From NCBI RefSeq assembly GCF_000237325.1, contig NC_017542.1:3196501-3260500 (forward strand): a stretch of DNA of 64,000 nt. Reading direction: 5' to 3'. The position numbers were made by a program, and so were the translations under genes. The notes beneath the pieces are model-generated. The model was not told the DNA's origin, ran no database searches, and worked only from the letters and a program-made list of their open reading frames with translations. Below are positions 50,219 to 58,006 of this stretch, piece after piece; position 1 is the first letter of the stretch, and each line of letters begins with the position of its first letter. The stretch comes from Paenibacillus polymyxa M1. GTDB lineage: Bacteria > Bacillota > Bacilli > Paenibacillales > Paenibacillaceae.

Positions 50219-50236
50219 TAGGAAAAGTTTCCTTAA
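50219..50236. repeat. Dispersed palindrome, copy 7
   Basis: TAGGAAAAGTTTCCTTAA, reverse orientation, upstream of the gene pair at 49771-50138. Confidence 0.55.
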
Positions 50237-50258
50237 CTGATCTTGGCTTGTGCCAACC

Positions 50259-50399
50259 TCACCGCATGATCCCGGTGAACGCTCTGAGCTTAATGACCTG
50301 TTTATACTCGCTCAGACGAGTTTTTAATTCTTTGATCCAAATTGTAAGTAGGATGAAGTTCCACTCGAATTCCCAAAACCCGTCTTGCAGAATACCCAT
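50259..50399 (-). CDS. Possible small protein next to the internal XRE switch
   Basis: A 46-codon frame MGILQDGFWEFEWNFILLT with an amphipathic Lys/Arg-rich end (IKELKTRLSEYKQVIKLRA). No good ribosome site; an overlapping 31-codon frame starting 20 bases upstream at 50419 does have GGAGG. One of the two may be real. Confidence 0.35.
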   Translation of the reverse strand: MGILQDGFWEFEWNFILLTIWIKELKTRLSEYKQVIKLRAFTGIMR

Positions 50400-50450
50400 T
50401 GCTTGTATGTTTTTCTCATAATCAGCGCCTCCATTTTATATGCAATATAC

Positions 50451-50505
50451 AATATGCAAACTCGTATATTTGTTTGTAAACCAATAATATACGAGTTTGC
50501 ATATT
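50451..50505. promoter_or_regulatory. 20-bp perfect inverted repeat, internal operator
   Basis: AATATGCAAACTCGTATATT at 50451-50470 and its exact reverse complement at 50486-50505 are separated by 15 bp. It lies between a divergent minus-strand gene set and the XRE gene, upstream of that gene's promoter. Likely a regulator-binding site. Confidence 0.65.
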
Positions 50506-50518
50506 CAGTCAATAGATA

Positions 50519-50547
50519 TTGATAAAAAATATACAACATCGTATAAT
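50519..50547 (+). promoter_or_regulatory. Promoter of the internal XRE gene
   Basis: TTGATA (50519-50524), 17 bp, TATAAT (50542-50547), 21 bp before the start codon. Confidence 0.8.
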
Positions 50548-50568
50548 GCATTGTATTGAGGTGATATC

Positions 50569-50787
50569 ATGGCTAAGGTTGTTAGGGTGCGTCCCAATTT
50601 GACAAACATTTTGAAAGAAAGGGATATGACCCAAAATCAACTATCTGAACTTAGTGGAGTTCCGCAAGCTTCTATCAGTCGATTCGACAAAAACGAGCGT
50701 CACGAAGCAAATATTTTATTCTCGATCTCAAAAGCACTTAATATTTCCATTGAAGATTTATTTGTTGAGGAGCAAGAGGAAGTATGA
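50569..50787 (+). CDS. XRE-family repressor, internal
   Basis: A 72-residue HTH protein of the Cro/CI group: TQNQLSELSGVPQASISRFDK (about 21-41) is the HTH, followed by a small helical dimer part. GAGGTGAT ahead of the ATG. It stands alone on the plus strand among minus-strand early genes, with the 20-bp repeat upstream: a second regulatory switch besides the one at 60 kb. Confidence 0.85.
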   Translation: MAKVVRVRPNLTNILKERDMTQNQLSELSGVPQASISRFDKNERHEANILFSISKALNISIEDLFVEEQEEV

Positions 50788-50811
50788 CCTCTGTGCTCCT
50801 TTTATTTATCC

Positions 50812-51039
50812 TCAGATTGGGGTAAGCAGCCTTTCGAGTCGCATGATTTCTTTCTGCTGGTACTGAATAAGATCAATTGCCTCCTCCAGCGCCATAAGCT
50901 TCCAGTCATAGGCCATATCTGATACCTGGTCTATAGTTGTTCCGTATTTCTTAAGACCTTTCTCATTTTGCTTGTCCAGCAATTCTATGATCCGCTGTGT
51001 TACTTCCGGACGTTTAATTTCATTTTGAGAGCGCTTCAT
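50812..51039 (-). CDS. MazG-like small phage protein
   Basis: A 75-residue helical protein with KGLKKYGTTID, YDWKLMALEEAIDLIQYQQ, the short phage relative of MazG/dNTP pyrophosphohydrolase four-helix proteins. Full catalytic EExxE motifs are not complete, so activity is uncertain. GGAGGAAA ahead of the ATG. Confidence 0.65.
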   Translation of the reverse strand: MKRSQNEIKRPEVTQRIIELLDKQNEKGLKKYGTTIDQVSDMAYDWKLMALEEAIDLIQYQQKEIMRLERLLTPI

Positions 51040-51350
51040 TTAATTTCCTCCTCCGTTCTCGGTAGAATAAGCGTACCACCGTAATACTCCATCTCTGCCT
51101 GATTAGGATCACTCACCGGACCCCAATGGTTATTGGTTTGCATGATACGAACAATATCAGTGGCATATGGTTCGTCTGTGTTAACTACCAGATACGTATT
51201 AAGTGGAGGCTTTCCATCCAGAAGCCGCAGCTCCTGAACCTTCCACAAAATCCGAGATAGATCACTTTTCTCACGTTCATCAAGGTATTTATTGATATCC
51301 TCATTTTTTAATACGGTGAATTTTACTTGCATTCCGGCTAGTCCTGACAT
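51036..51350 (-). CDS. Hypothetical phage protein
   Basis: A 104-residue alpha/beta protein (VKFTVLKNEDINKYLDERE, YLVVNTDEPYA). GAGAGAGG ahead of the ATG; overlaps the DUF1064 gene by 50 bp and the MazG-like gene by 4 bp. Function unknown. Confidence 0.6.
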   Translation of the reverse strand: MSGLAGMQVKFTVLKNEDINKYLDEREKSDLSRILWKVQELRLLDGKPPLNTYLVVNTDEPYATDIVRIMQTNNHWGPVSDPNQAEMEYYGGTLILPRTEEEIK

Positions 51351-51819
51351 TTTTCCTCTCTCCTTCTGCTTGTTTTAAAAGTTTATTGATAGCTCGTTTC
51401 CGATCCGCTTTTTCTTTCTTGAACTGCTTGATCGGAATGAATTCTCCTCGTTTTTTAGTGAGTATATCTATAGGTAAAGTCGGATATTTTGCTTGGAATA
51501 ATTTCAATTTGACACGGAATGTCGATGTCTCTACACCCTTGATATCTATTACTCGCTGAGTATCGTCCAGATTAGTGACCAGAAAATCAGCAATGTAGGT
51601 CACTTTAGGTTTCTCCTGTAGTATAAATACAGGGTGGCACTTGAAGTCTTTGATTTCTCCATACTTGCGCTGACGAAGGAGTTCTTGGCAATACTCTCCC
51701 TCTGCTTTGCTATCAAAGAGTGTGCCTATCACATCTAATTCGTACCTTTTTACAATCCATTCCTCGAATAGTGTTCCATCGGCTGTAACAATCACTTTTT
51801 TGGCATTGTATTTACTCAT
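51301..51819 (-). CDS. DUF1064 nuclease-like protein
   Basis: A 172-residue protein of the DUF1064 family, a PD-(D/E)XK-like fold found in firmicute phages: KYNAKKV start, FDSKAEGEYCQELL, YIADFLV and RVIDIKGVETSTF carry the acidic and Lys residues. It may resolve recombination or replication structures. Basic tail. Directly follows dnaN. Confidence 0.8.
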   Translation of the reverse strand: MSKYNAKKVIVTADGTLFEEWIVKRYELDVIGTLFDSKAEGEYCQELLRQRKYGEIKDFKCHPVFILQEKPKVTYIADFLVTNLDDTQRVIDIKGVETSTFRVKLKLFQAKYPTLPIDILTKKRGEFIPIKQFKKEKADRKRAINKLLKQAEGERKNVRTSRNASKIHRIKK

Positions 51820-52938
51820 CTATCCAGCCACCCTATAAGGGAGAACAATGTAGAAACTGGACTCGTCACTCCGAAGAGTGAGAGGCTTTAAAGAACCAGT
51901 GTACCCGAGTGTAATTACATCGTTTTCTAAGACCTTCAATGCATCCAACACATATTTTGCATTCAACGTCAGGTTGAAATTTTCTCCATTGAAACTAATT
52001 GGTGTTATACTTTCTGTTGCCTTGCCCGTTTCCTTCCCCTTACCTCGAATGTTAATTTCTTTTTCTGAAACAGAGAATGTGACAGCGTTATTTTTTTCTT
52101 CTTTCGCCAATGTAAAAATAAGCTCTAATGATTCGATCAGTTCTTTCCGGTTCACGGTTATTTCGGTAACTGCTTTAATAGCCATAGCATGGGTTGTATC
52201 AGGATAAATTCCTTCTAAAACACGGGAATAAAATATAAATCTTTCTGTTCGTGCGAACGCATTTATTACATCTCCGCCAGAAGACTTGGAAAAACCGAAT
52301 TCTACTTCATCGTTGTCATTAACGATCTTCTGTAACTCAATTATTCCTCTGGCTTCAATAACAGCCGTGCCGATATTTCCAATATCAAATTCTCTTTCAG
52401 CATGGGCCAATCGGTGTCGGTTCGTTGCCACCATTTGAATTTTCCCGGTCTGAAGAATAACGTTTACCCCTGTAATGATAGGCAATGATTTTCCGTCTAT
52501 ATCTGCCGCGAAAACTGTCTTTTTGATCAGATTTTTTAAGTCTTTTCCCTTAATCTCAACAAACTCATTTTCATGTATCTCTGGAGGAGCAGGATATTCT
52601 TCTGGAGGCATTCCAGTTATCTCAATCTCCTTATTCCGTGACTTTATGGTGACTTGATTCCCATTTTTAACTTGCAGTTCTATTTTCCCATTGATCTTTT
52701 GAAGAATATCCAATAGAACTTTAGGCAGTGCCGCCGAACCAGTCTCTTTGATGTCTATGTTTTCCTCGACAAATGATTGGATAGTTGCTCGGTCATCGGT
52801 ACCAGTAACGGTTACCCTGTCCTCCGTTGCTTCGATCAAAAAGCAACTCAATATGGGGATTATTACTTTTGTTGAAATTGCCTTGCTGGCATCTTCTAAA
52901 GCCTCAGCTAATAGAGCGCTGTCCACTACTATATTCAT
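51820..52938 (-). CDS. dnaN: Phage-encoded DNA polymerase III beta clamp
   Basis: A 372-residue sliding clamp with three repeated domains: start MNIVVDSALLAEALEDASKAI, IPILSCFLIEA, LPIITGVNVIL in the middle domain and a C-terminus YIVLPYRVAG. It would hold the host replicase on phage DNA. AAGGAGG ahead of the ATG. Phage clamps of this type occur with DnaI/DnaD-like genes but no own polymerase, as here. Confidence 0.93.
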   Translation of the reverse strand: MNIVVDSALLAEALEDASKAISTKVIIPILSCFLIEATEDRVTVTGTDDRATIQSFVEENIDIKETGSAALPKVLLDILQKINGKIELQVKNGNQVTIKSRNKEIEITGMPPEEYPAPPEIHENEFVEIKGKDLKNLIKKTVFAADIDGKSLPIITGVNVILQTGKIQMVATNRHRLAHAEREFDIGNIGTAVIEARGIIELQKIVNDNDEVEFGFSKSSGGDVINAFARTERFIFYSRVLEGIYPDTTHAMAIKAVTEITVNRKELIESLELIFTLAKEEKNNAVTFSVSEKEINIRGKGKETGKATESITPISFNGENFNLTLNAKYVLDALKVLENDVITLGYTGSLKPLTLRSDESSFYIVLPYRVAG

Positions 52939-53062
52939 ATGGTCCGTCCTCCTTTACCGTGTCCTTCTTGGCATTTGGGTTACATTCTGGGCATGGACCT
53001 AGTATCATCATGGAGCCAATGAAACTGTATGCAACCTTTGTGTCTTCGCATGCTCTACACAT
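52904..53062 (-). CDS. Small zinc-binding protein
   Basis: A 52-residue protein with two CxxC pairs (MCRACEDT and CPECNPN), a zinc ribbon. GGAGGG fixes the ATG at 53062. It overlaps dnaN by 35 bp. Perhaps a helicase-loader partner; function unknown. Confidence 0.6.
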   Translation of the reverse strand: MCRACEDTKVAYSFIGSMMILGPCPECNPNAKKDTVKEDGPYEYSSGQRSIS

Positions 53063-53066
53063 ACCG

Positions 53067-54023
53067 TTAATCCCTCCGTCTATTTCTACCACCCACCGGC
53101 AGTATCTTTACAAATGGTTCTATTCGCTCAAAGATCCGGGCCGCTTTTTTGTCATTCTGTTTCTGTTCGCTCGGCTTGCTGTCTTTCACATTCACCAAAT
53201 GCTGTTTCAGCTCACTCATGGTTAAATTCGATGTGTAGATCGTCGTTAGGCGTTCCATCCGCCGCTGAAGTATTGGTCCCAGGACTTCATCCCTTGTCCA
53301 AGTCGTTAATGACTCGGCCCCGATATCGTCCAATATCAACACAGGAACAGTTCTCAAAGCATCAAGTTTGCTTTCAACAGTCTCTGTCTTTGAGCCAATT
53401 GCATCCTTGACCTCCAGTAGAAAATCAGGGACATAGACCATCAGTACGCTTACGTCACGCTTAGCCAACTCTTGGGCAATGGCTCCAACAATACGACTTT
53501 TGCCTACACCCATTTGACCGTAAAAGTACAAACCTTTTGTTGTTTCACCTGGTACAAATTCATCACAAAAGTTTATTGCCGCCGCAATTGCAGATATTCG
53601 CTGCGGGTCAGGTTCAATGTCCTCAAAAGTTGCATTTAGGATGTGATCCGGGATGTAATGACTCTTTATCCTCTGACCTATTCCTTGTTCTCTTTCGTGA
53701 GCGACCAGCAATGGGCATTTTTGAAGTCGGAAGACTAGTTCATCACCTTTAGTCGGACTAGGTTCCGCAACGCTTGTATGCCCCTTCTGTTCGTTCTGGC
53801 AAGCCAGTAACCCCGGACACTCGCTGCATTTATCGCAATAGGATATATGCTGTGATAGATCTCTATATCGTTTGGGTTCTGTCAAATCGTCCGTTCTGTC
53901 TGGAAACTCAGCTTTCAGCCGATGAACCTCAGGATGGTTTGCTAGACGTTCCAGCACCGCAGCCTGTCTCTTGGCAAAACCAGCGGGTATTAATGCCTTT
54001 AGTTCTTTTCCGAAGCTCTCCAT
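53067..54023 (-). CDS. DnaI/DnaC-like helicase loader
   Basis: A 318-residue AAA+ loader. The N-terminal zinc part has CDKCSECPGLLAC (63-75); the ATPase has Walker A GQMGVGKS (169-176) and Walker B LILDDIGAE (229-237). It loads the host DnaB/DnaC replicative helicase at the phage origin. GGGAGG ahead of the ATG. Follows the DnaD-like initiator. Confidence 0.92.
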   Translation of the reverse strand: MESFGKELKALIPAGFAKRQAAVLERLANHPEVHRLKAEFPDRTDDLTEPKRYRDLSQHISYCDKCSECPGLLACQNEQKGHTSVAEPSPTKGDELVFRLQKCPLLVAHEREQGIGQRIKSHYIPDHILNATFEDIEPDPQRISAIAAAINFCDEFVPGETTKGLYFYGQMGVGKSRIVGAIAQELAKRDVSVLMVYVPDFLLEVKDAIGSKTETVESKLDALRTVPVLILDDIGAESLTTWTRDEVLGPILQRRMERLTTIYTSNLTMSELKQHLVNVKDSKPSEQKQNDKKAARIFERIEPFVKILPVGGRNRRRD

Positions 54024-54029
54024 GTGGCA

Positions 54030-55040
54030 TCAACCTCCCTGTTTAGCCCTCAATTTTACAAGCATGTTCTGAATGTCCACTTGGGTATATTCGCTTGTTG
54101 GGACTTCTATTTCCGGTTCCACCTCATCCAGTGGCGTTTCATCCTCTTTGCTCTTGCTATCAACTTCTCGCAATGCATGCAAGGAGAAAATAATTGTCGC
54201 ACAATAACTCAGACTCCGTATCCCATCGCGCTTATGCTTAGGTTTAAATTTGTCAAAGGATTGATCAATTCCGTCCAAGGCGGTTTGAAGCGGTACACTA
54301 GCAGCTAGCAATTCATCAATGCTCGTTTCGTCGGCTGCTGTAATGTGTAGTCCTTTTCCCCTGCGCTGCAAGTACTTGTTGGCAATGGCGTTGCGATAGT
54401 CAATATCCGAAGATGATATTTCATCCTGTCCAGAGTCGGCATCTGTTTCAGGAGTGACAGGAACGGCATCCTGTCGGGTGAACGGTATCCCCTCATCTTC
54501 GGATTTGATTTCAGTCTCGGGCGTCAAACACCAACAACTATCTTTTTCTAGTTCTAAATCTAATTCTTTATCTGTTTCGTTACCGATCGTTACTGTAACG
54601 TTACTAGTAGCGTTTCCTGTAACAGGAGAATTTGCTTCACCTGAACCAAGCTGCTTCTGCTTATCCCGATATTTTTGAACTCTCTTTTTAGTTTGTTCTC
54701 TGACCTTCTCCATACCGTCTACATTCTGATGCTTCTCCCAGTTAGGCAGAAAGAAAGCTCCTTGCTCAGATACTTCCAGCATCCCAAATCTTTCAAAGAT
54801 GGATAGAGCCATTTTTATAACTGGCAGCGGCCTCTTGATCACTGAAATCAACATGTCCTCTGTATATGGAATAGTTTCGGTCAGCATGATGTAACCGCCC
54901 ATATTTGATCTTCCTGTCATAGTCATTAGCTTAAGCCATATAACAATGATCGTGTCAGCTTCGGGCATATCTTCGATGATTTTAATTTTTTCGTCGTCAA
55001 ACATGCCAGTACTGAGCTTGATCCATTTAATTTCTGCCAT
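54030..55040 (-). CDS. Phage replisome organizer, DnaD-like
   Basis: A 336-residue protein. Residues 1-120 match the phage replisome organizer N-terminal domain (MAEIKWIKLSTGMFDDEKIKI, VIWLKLMTMTGRSN); an acidic linker follows; 220-300 look like a DnaD/DnaB-2 domain (NAIANKYLQRRGKGL). It binds the origin and recruits the loader. The origin often lies within this gene; I see no clear iteron set in the part I read. Confidence 0.88.
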   Translation of the reverse strand: MAEIKWIKLSTGMFDDEKIKIIEDMPEADTIIVIWLKLMTMTGRSNMGGYIMLTETIPYTEDMLISVIKRPLPVIKMALSIFERFGMLEVSEQGAFFLPNWEKHQNVDGMEKVREQTKKRVQKYRDKQKQLGSGEANSPVTGNATSNVTVTIGNETDKELDLELEKDSCWCLTPETEIKSEDEGIPFTRQDAVPVTPETDADSGQDEISSSDIDYRNAIANKYLQRRGKGLHITAADETSIDELLAASVPLQTALDGIDQSFDKFKPKHKRDGIRSLSYCATIIFSLHALREVDSKSKEDETPLDEVEPEIEVPTSEYTQVDIQNMLVKLRAKQGG

Positions 55041-55074
55041 GTTTCAACCTCTTCTCAGCTTTTGAATCATAAAT

Positions 55075-55473
55075 CTACCTGTTTGCGCTGGCGTTGTTAC
55101 CAAACTCCGCTAGCAGAACCTTGAGGCTGTATTTTAAAGAGTTTATTACCTGATCATTACTTTCTACAGCATTGCTCCAGCGGACCTTATCGGCTTCCGC
55201 ATCTGCTTCTTGGGTGCGAAGATCAATGACCGCCAATTCCGCTCGCTGCTCCCTAAGATTCTCTGCCGCTATATATGCTTCAGCATAAACACGCTTTCTC
55301 TCAGCATATTTCTTCTTATAATCCCTTACGGCCTCAGCTGCCTTGCGCCCCAGGAGAATCTGGACTTCGGTCAACAATTCAATCTTACGTGCCAGTGTAG
55401 CAGGGTAATCATGGCTGCATTGATCCGCAAGACTATAAAGCTCTCCGAGCGTATATTGTTTTTGTAGAGACAA
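55075..55473 (-). CDS. Coiled-coil phage protein
   Basis: A 132-residue helical protein (LGELYSLADQCSHDYPATL, LGRKAAEAVRDYKKKYAER). TTG start eight bases after AAAGGAG. Similar coiled proteins precede replication initiators in firmicute phages. Function unknown. Confidence 0.6.
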   Translation of the reverse strand: MSLQKQYTLGELYSLADQCSHDYPATLARKIELLTEVQILLGRKAAEAVRDYKKKYAERKRVYAEAYIAAENLREQRAELAVIDLRTQEADAEADKVRWSNAVESNDQVINSLKYSLKVLLAEFGNNASANR

Positions 55474-55490
55474 TGCAGCCACTCCTTTTT

Positions 55491-56651
55491 TTATACATGT
55501 GCTCCTATATGGAGCAGTCGTTCCCTAACTTCAGGCCAAAGGTATGCCTGCCTGCCTTCTCCGTTTCCATCCCGGCAGAACCATTTTGAGATAGTTGGCT
55601 TACCACCTGTAACATAATCCCTTAAGCCTTTAACCCAGGACGATTCTGTACCAGACATAGCCAATGAACGAGTGTAGAGAGACATAATTCGAGGCGGATC
55701 ATACTTTTTCTCACCCAGTCTGTGGCCCAAGAAATATGGGTTCCCTTCGGTTTCCATCAGACCAAGTCGGCCATTATCTTTTTTAAAGAACTGGAATTTA
55801 CGAGAGGTCCAGTTGATTTCATATAAGTAATCCAGCACACTATTTGCTAGCTTAATCCTTCCGTCTTTTCCGGCTTTTTTAGCCGCTGTACTCCACTCCT
55901 TTAAATTAGCCTCACTAGGAATGAATCTGGATTTTGGGTTGTGATGACCTGATCTCTTCGTCAGTTTTCTAAGTCTGTTTTCGGGTTTTATAGCAAGGTC
56001 AAACAATTCGAAACTTGCCAAGTTGGTATAGTAATCTTTATTAACTATGACCCACCACATATTATTGATATTGTGGTAGACGGTCCCGCGCATCAACGTT
56101 CCCTTTCTACCTCTGAAATATTTCACTTCGCCGTTATTTATCCGTATCCCATCTTTATCGAGAGCGTTATAATCAGGAAGATTTTCTGAACTCCAGTGTC
56201 TGCTTGGCGAATTAAGCTTATTAAATACCTTATCGTATGACGTTTTTAGTACTGGTTCAGAGTCACAAGTAAATCCTTCCTTCAGTAAAAATTGTTCCAT
56301 ATACCTGACTTCAACTAGAAACCGCTTTTGGAGTAGATAAGGCATCTTTTCAAATTTGTTAAAGTCATATCTACCGCCGTTTGGGTTCTCTACATTAATT
56401 TCTTGATAGAATTCAAGTTTTGCACCACAATTATATTTTTCACCAACAAACAGAAGCTCTCCCTTGTTGCCAGCAAAACGGTCCTTCGAAAGGATAGGAT
56501 AGTCACGGTCTATTCGTGGATCAGATCCAATGACAAAACCTCTATTCCTCATCATGTCTAACATCCGTAAAAAGGTAGGATGGGATATTTCTTTATCGCC
56601 TCTTACAGCTATGCTTGTATTCCAAATGCTAAAATCCTTGTCTCCTCTCAC
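55491..56651 (-). CDS. Large phage protein of unknown function
   Basis: A 386-residue protein, basic, with no membrane segment: MRGDKDFSIWNTSIAVRGD start, SHPTFLRMLDMMRNRGFVI, a middle GEVKYFRGRKGTL and a C-terminus with PTISKWFCRDG. GTG start eight bases after AGGAGG. Position beside DNA-replication genes suggests DNA binding, but I recognise no domain. Confidence 0.7.
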   Translation of the reverse strand: MRGDKDFSIWNTSIAVRGDKEISHPTFLRMLDMMRNRGFVIGSDPRIDRDYPILSKDRFAGNKGELLFVGEKYNCGAKLEFYQEINVENPNGGRYDFNKFEKMPYLLQKRFLVEVRYMEQFLLKEGFTCDSEPVLKTSYDKVFNKLNSPSRHWSSENLPDYNALDKDGIRINNGEVKYFRGRKGTLMRGTVYHNINNMWWVIVNKDYYTNLASFELFDLAIKPENRLRKLTKRSGHHNPKSRFIPSEANLKEWSTAAKKAGKDGRIKLANSVLDYLYEINWTSRKFQFFKKDNGRLGLMETEGNPYFLGHRLGEKKYDPPRIMSLYTRSLAMSGTESSWVKGLRDYVTGGKPTISKWFCRDGNGEGRQAYLWPEVRERLLHIGAHV

Positions 56652-56711
56652 AAGACAGGCCTCCTGTTTTCATTTTCAAAATCTTGTGTTATACTTCCGT
56701 TGAATTGTTTC

Positions 56712-57110
56712 TTAAATGATCGTGTTGGTAGCACGATTGTTTTTCTGGACTTTTCTGTCTTTTCTTTTGCGGTATAACTTACGGCAATAGTAATTACAGA
56801 AAAGTCCTTCTTCTTTTGGATTGGGAATTTTTTGTCCTTCAAAGACTTCTTTTTCACAATGCTTGCAGCATCCTATTTTTTTACCAGATATCTTGTATCC
56901 TGATGACTTAGGAGCCTCTAGCCCTTCATATTCTTCATTTTTAAATTCCTCAAGTTCACTTAATTCAGCAGTAAGCAAATCTATTTGAGCATGAATTTCG
57001 TCAGTCGGTAATCCGAATTTGACAGCGTCAATGCTGTCCTCATATAATTCACGTAATTGCGCTCTAAGCACCCTAGATCGTTTATGATCGTCCAACTCTC
57101 TCAGCTCCAT
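56712..57110 (-). CDS. Zinc-finger phage protein
   Basis: A 132-residue protein: helical N-terminus (about 1-60) then CCKHCEKEVFEG and FCNYYCRKLYRKRKDR, a Cys4-type finger (MYM/FCS-like), then a basic tail. It overlaps the next gene upstream by 10 bp. Probably binds DNA or protein in the early region. Confidence 0.65.
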   Translation of the reverse strand: MELRELDDHKRSRVLRAQLRELYEDSIDAVKFGLPTDEIHAQIDLLTAELSELEEFKNEEYEGLEAPKSSGYKISGKKIGCCKHCEKEVFEGQKIPNPKEEGLFCNYYCRKLYRKRKDRKVQKNNRATNTII

Positions 57111-57469
57111 ATCTCCGCCTCAAGTTCGGATATTTTAGCCTTCAATTGCCTTTCTTGTTCCTTCAAAGGTTTCATCTTCTGAATACAAACGTGATTAGGC
57201 CATGGACTATCTGTAATAGCATATTGAGTTTTATAAATGGCCTGAAGCTTTTGTTCAGTAAGTTCTTTTTCCTTTTGAAGAGAAAGCTTTTTCTTATCCT
57301 GCTCTGTCAGCTCTAGCAGCTCAATATCTACTGAATGTTGACAATTCAACCAGCGACGCATGAGTAATACAGCGGCTATAAGTGAGTCTGCTGGTTGATC
57401 TAATGTAAATTTGAATCCTTCATCATCCACAATAGGAATAGAGTAAATAGTTTGCATTTTGCTATTCAT
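57101..57469 (-). CDS. Hypothetical phage protein
   Basis: A 122-residue protein with a small N-terminal domain (TIYSIPIVDDEGFKFTLDQ) and a charged coiled C-terminus. ATG overlaps the stop of the 31-codon gene upstream (ATGA). Function unknown. Confidence 0.6.
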   Translation of the reverse strand: MNSKMQTIYSIPIVDDEGFKFTLDQPADSLIAAVLLMRRWLNCQHSVDIELLELTEQDKKKLSLQKEKELTEQKLQAIYKTQYAITDSPWPNHVCIQKMKPLKEQERQLKAKISELEAEIWS

Positions 57470-57561
57470 TTTGCCTTGTCCTTACGCCGGATATTACGAA
57501 CGATAATGGCATGCTGTAATTCGTTTTCGAACCAGATACGAGCCAATTCCGGTAGAGTCAT
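57466..57561 (-). CDS. Very small phage protein
   Basis: A 31-residue frame MTLPELARIWFENELQHAI with a basic end (RNIRRKDKAK). AAGGGGTG lies seven bases ahead of the ATG and the stop overlaps the next start, so it belongs to the translated cluster. Function unknown. Confidence 0.5.
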   Translation of the reverse strand: MTLPELARIWFENELQHAIIVRNIRRKDKAK

Positions 57562-57574
57562 AATCATTCACCCC

Positions 57575-58006
57575 TTAGATATAGTCTTCTGGACGAAAGT
57601 CTTTAACGAAGTAAATGGAATCATCAAAATCAATGCGCCGGATGTGACTGTACTTCGCGACTGAGAACAAAACTTTCAACTTACTCCAAATCATGCGGCG
57701 ATATTTTCCGACCGTTTCGTTAAATTTTCCATCTGTCTCCTTGTAACGATCTTTTGTGAGAGTAATGGACCTAATTCTTACTGCATCCTGTAACTGATAG
57801 CATTCAGCATCCGTCAGCGTTACACTGTCCCGAACCTCTTGAACCATCATCTGAACTTCTTCCACTTTTTCAGTTACATCCAAATGCATTTGCTTAATAC
57901 CGTCTACGAGGCCTCTAATTGCCATGCCTTGGGCTTCTGTCAGTTGCATTTGCTTTTCAACTACAGACAAAAAATCTGGCTGCTGATTAGGATTAATTAG
58001 TGTCAT
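57575..58006 (-). CDS. ORF6C-domain protein
   Basis: A 143-residue helical protein. The second half (VTLTDAECYQLQDAVRIRS, KYRRMIWSKLKVLF, KYSHIRRIDFDDSIYFVKDF) matches the ORF6C domain found at the C-terminus of phage antirepressors. The Bro or KilA N-terminal DNA-binding part is missing. It overlaps the ParB-like gene by 4 bp. Confidence 0.75.
   Translation of the reverse strand: MTLINPNQQPDFLSVVEKQMQLTEAQGMAIRGLVDGIKQMHLDVTEKVEEVQMMVQEVRDSVTLTDAECYQLQDAVRIRSITLTKDRYKETDGKFNETVGKYRRMIWSKLKVLFSVAKYSHIRRIDFDDSIYFVKDFRPEDYI

Noticed and set aside
50324..50551. 75-codon minus-strand frame across the 20-bp inverted repeat
   Set aside because: Its first half runs through the operator; only a 31-codon tail has a ribosome site, and an alternative frame there looks more protein-like.
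56648..56857. 69-codon minus-strand frame beside the zinc-finger gene
   Set aside because: It overlaps the basic end of the zinc-finger gene in another phase and its Lys-rich content is a by-product of that overlap.
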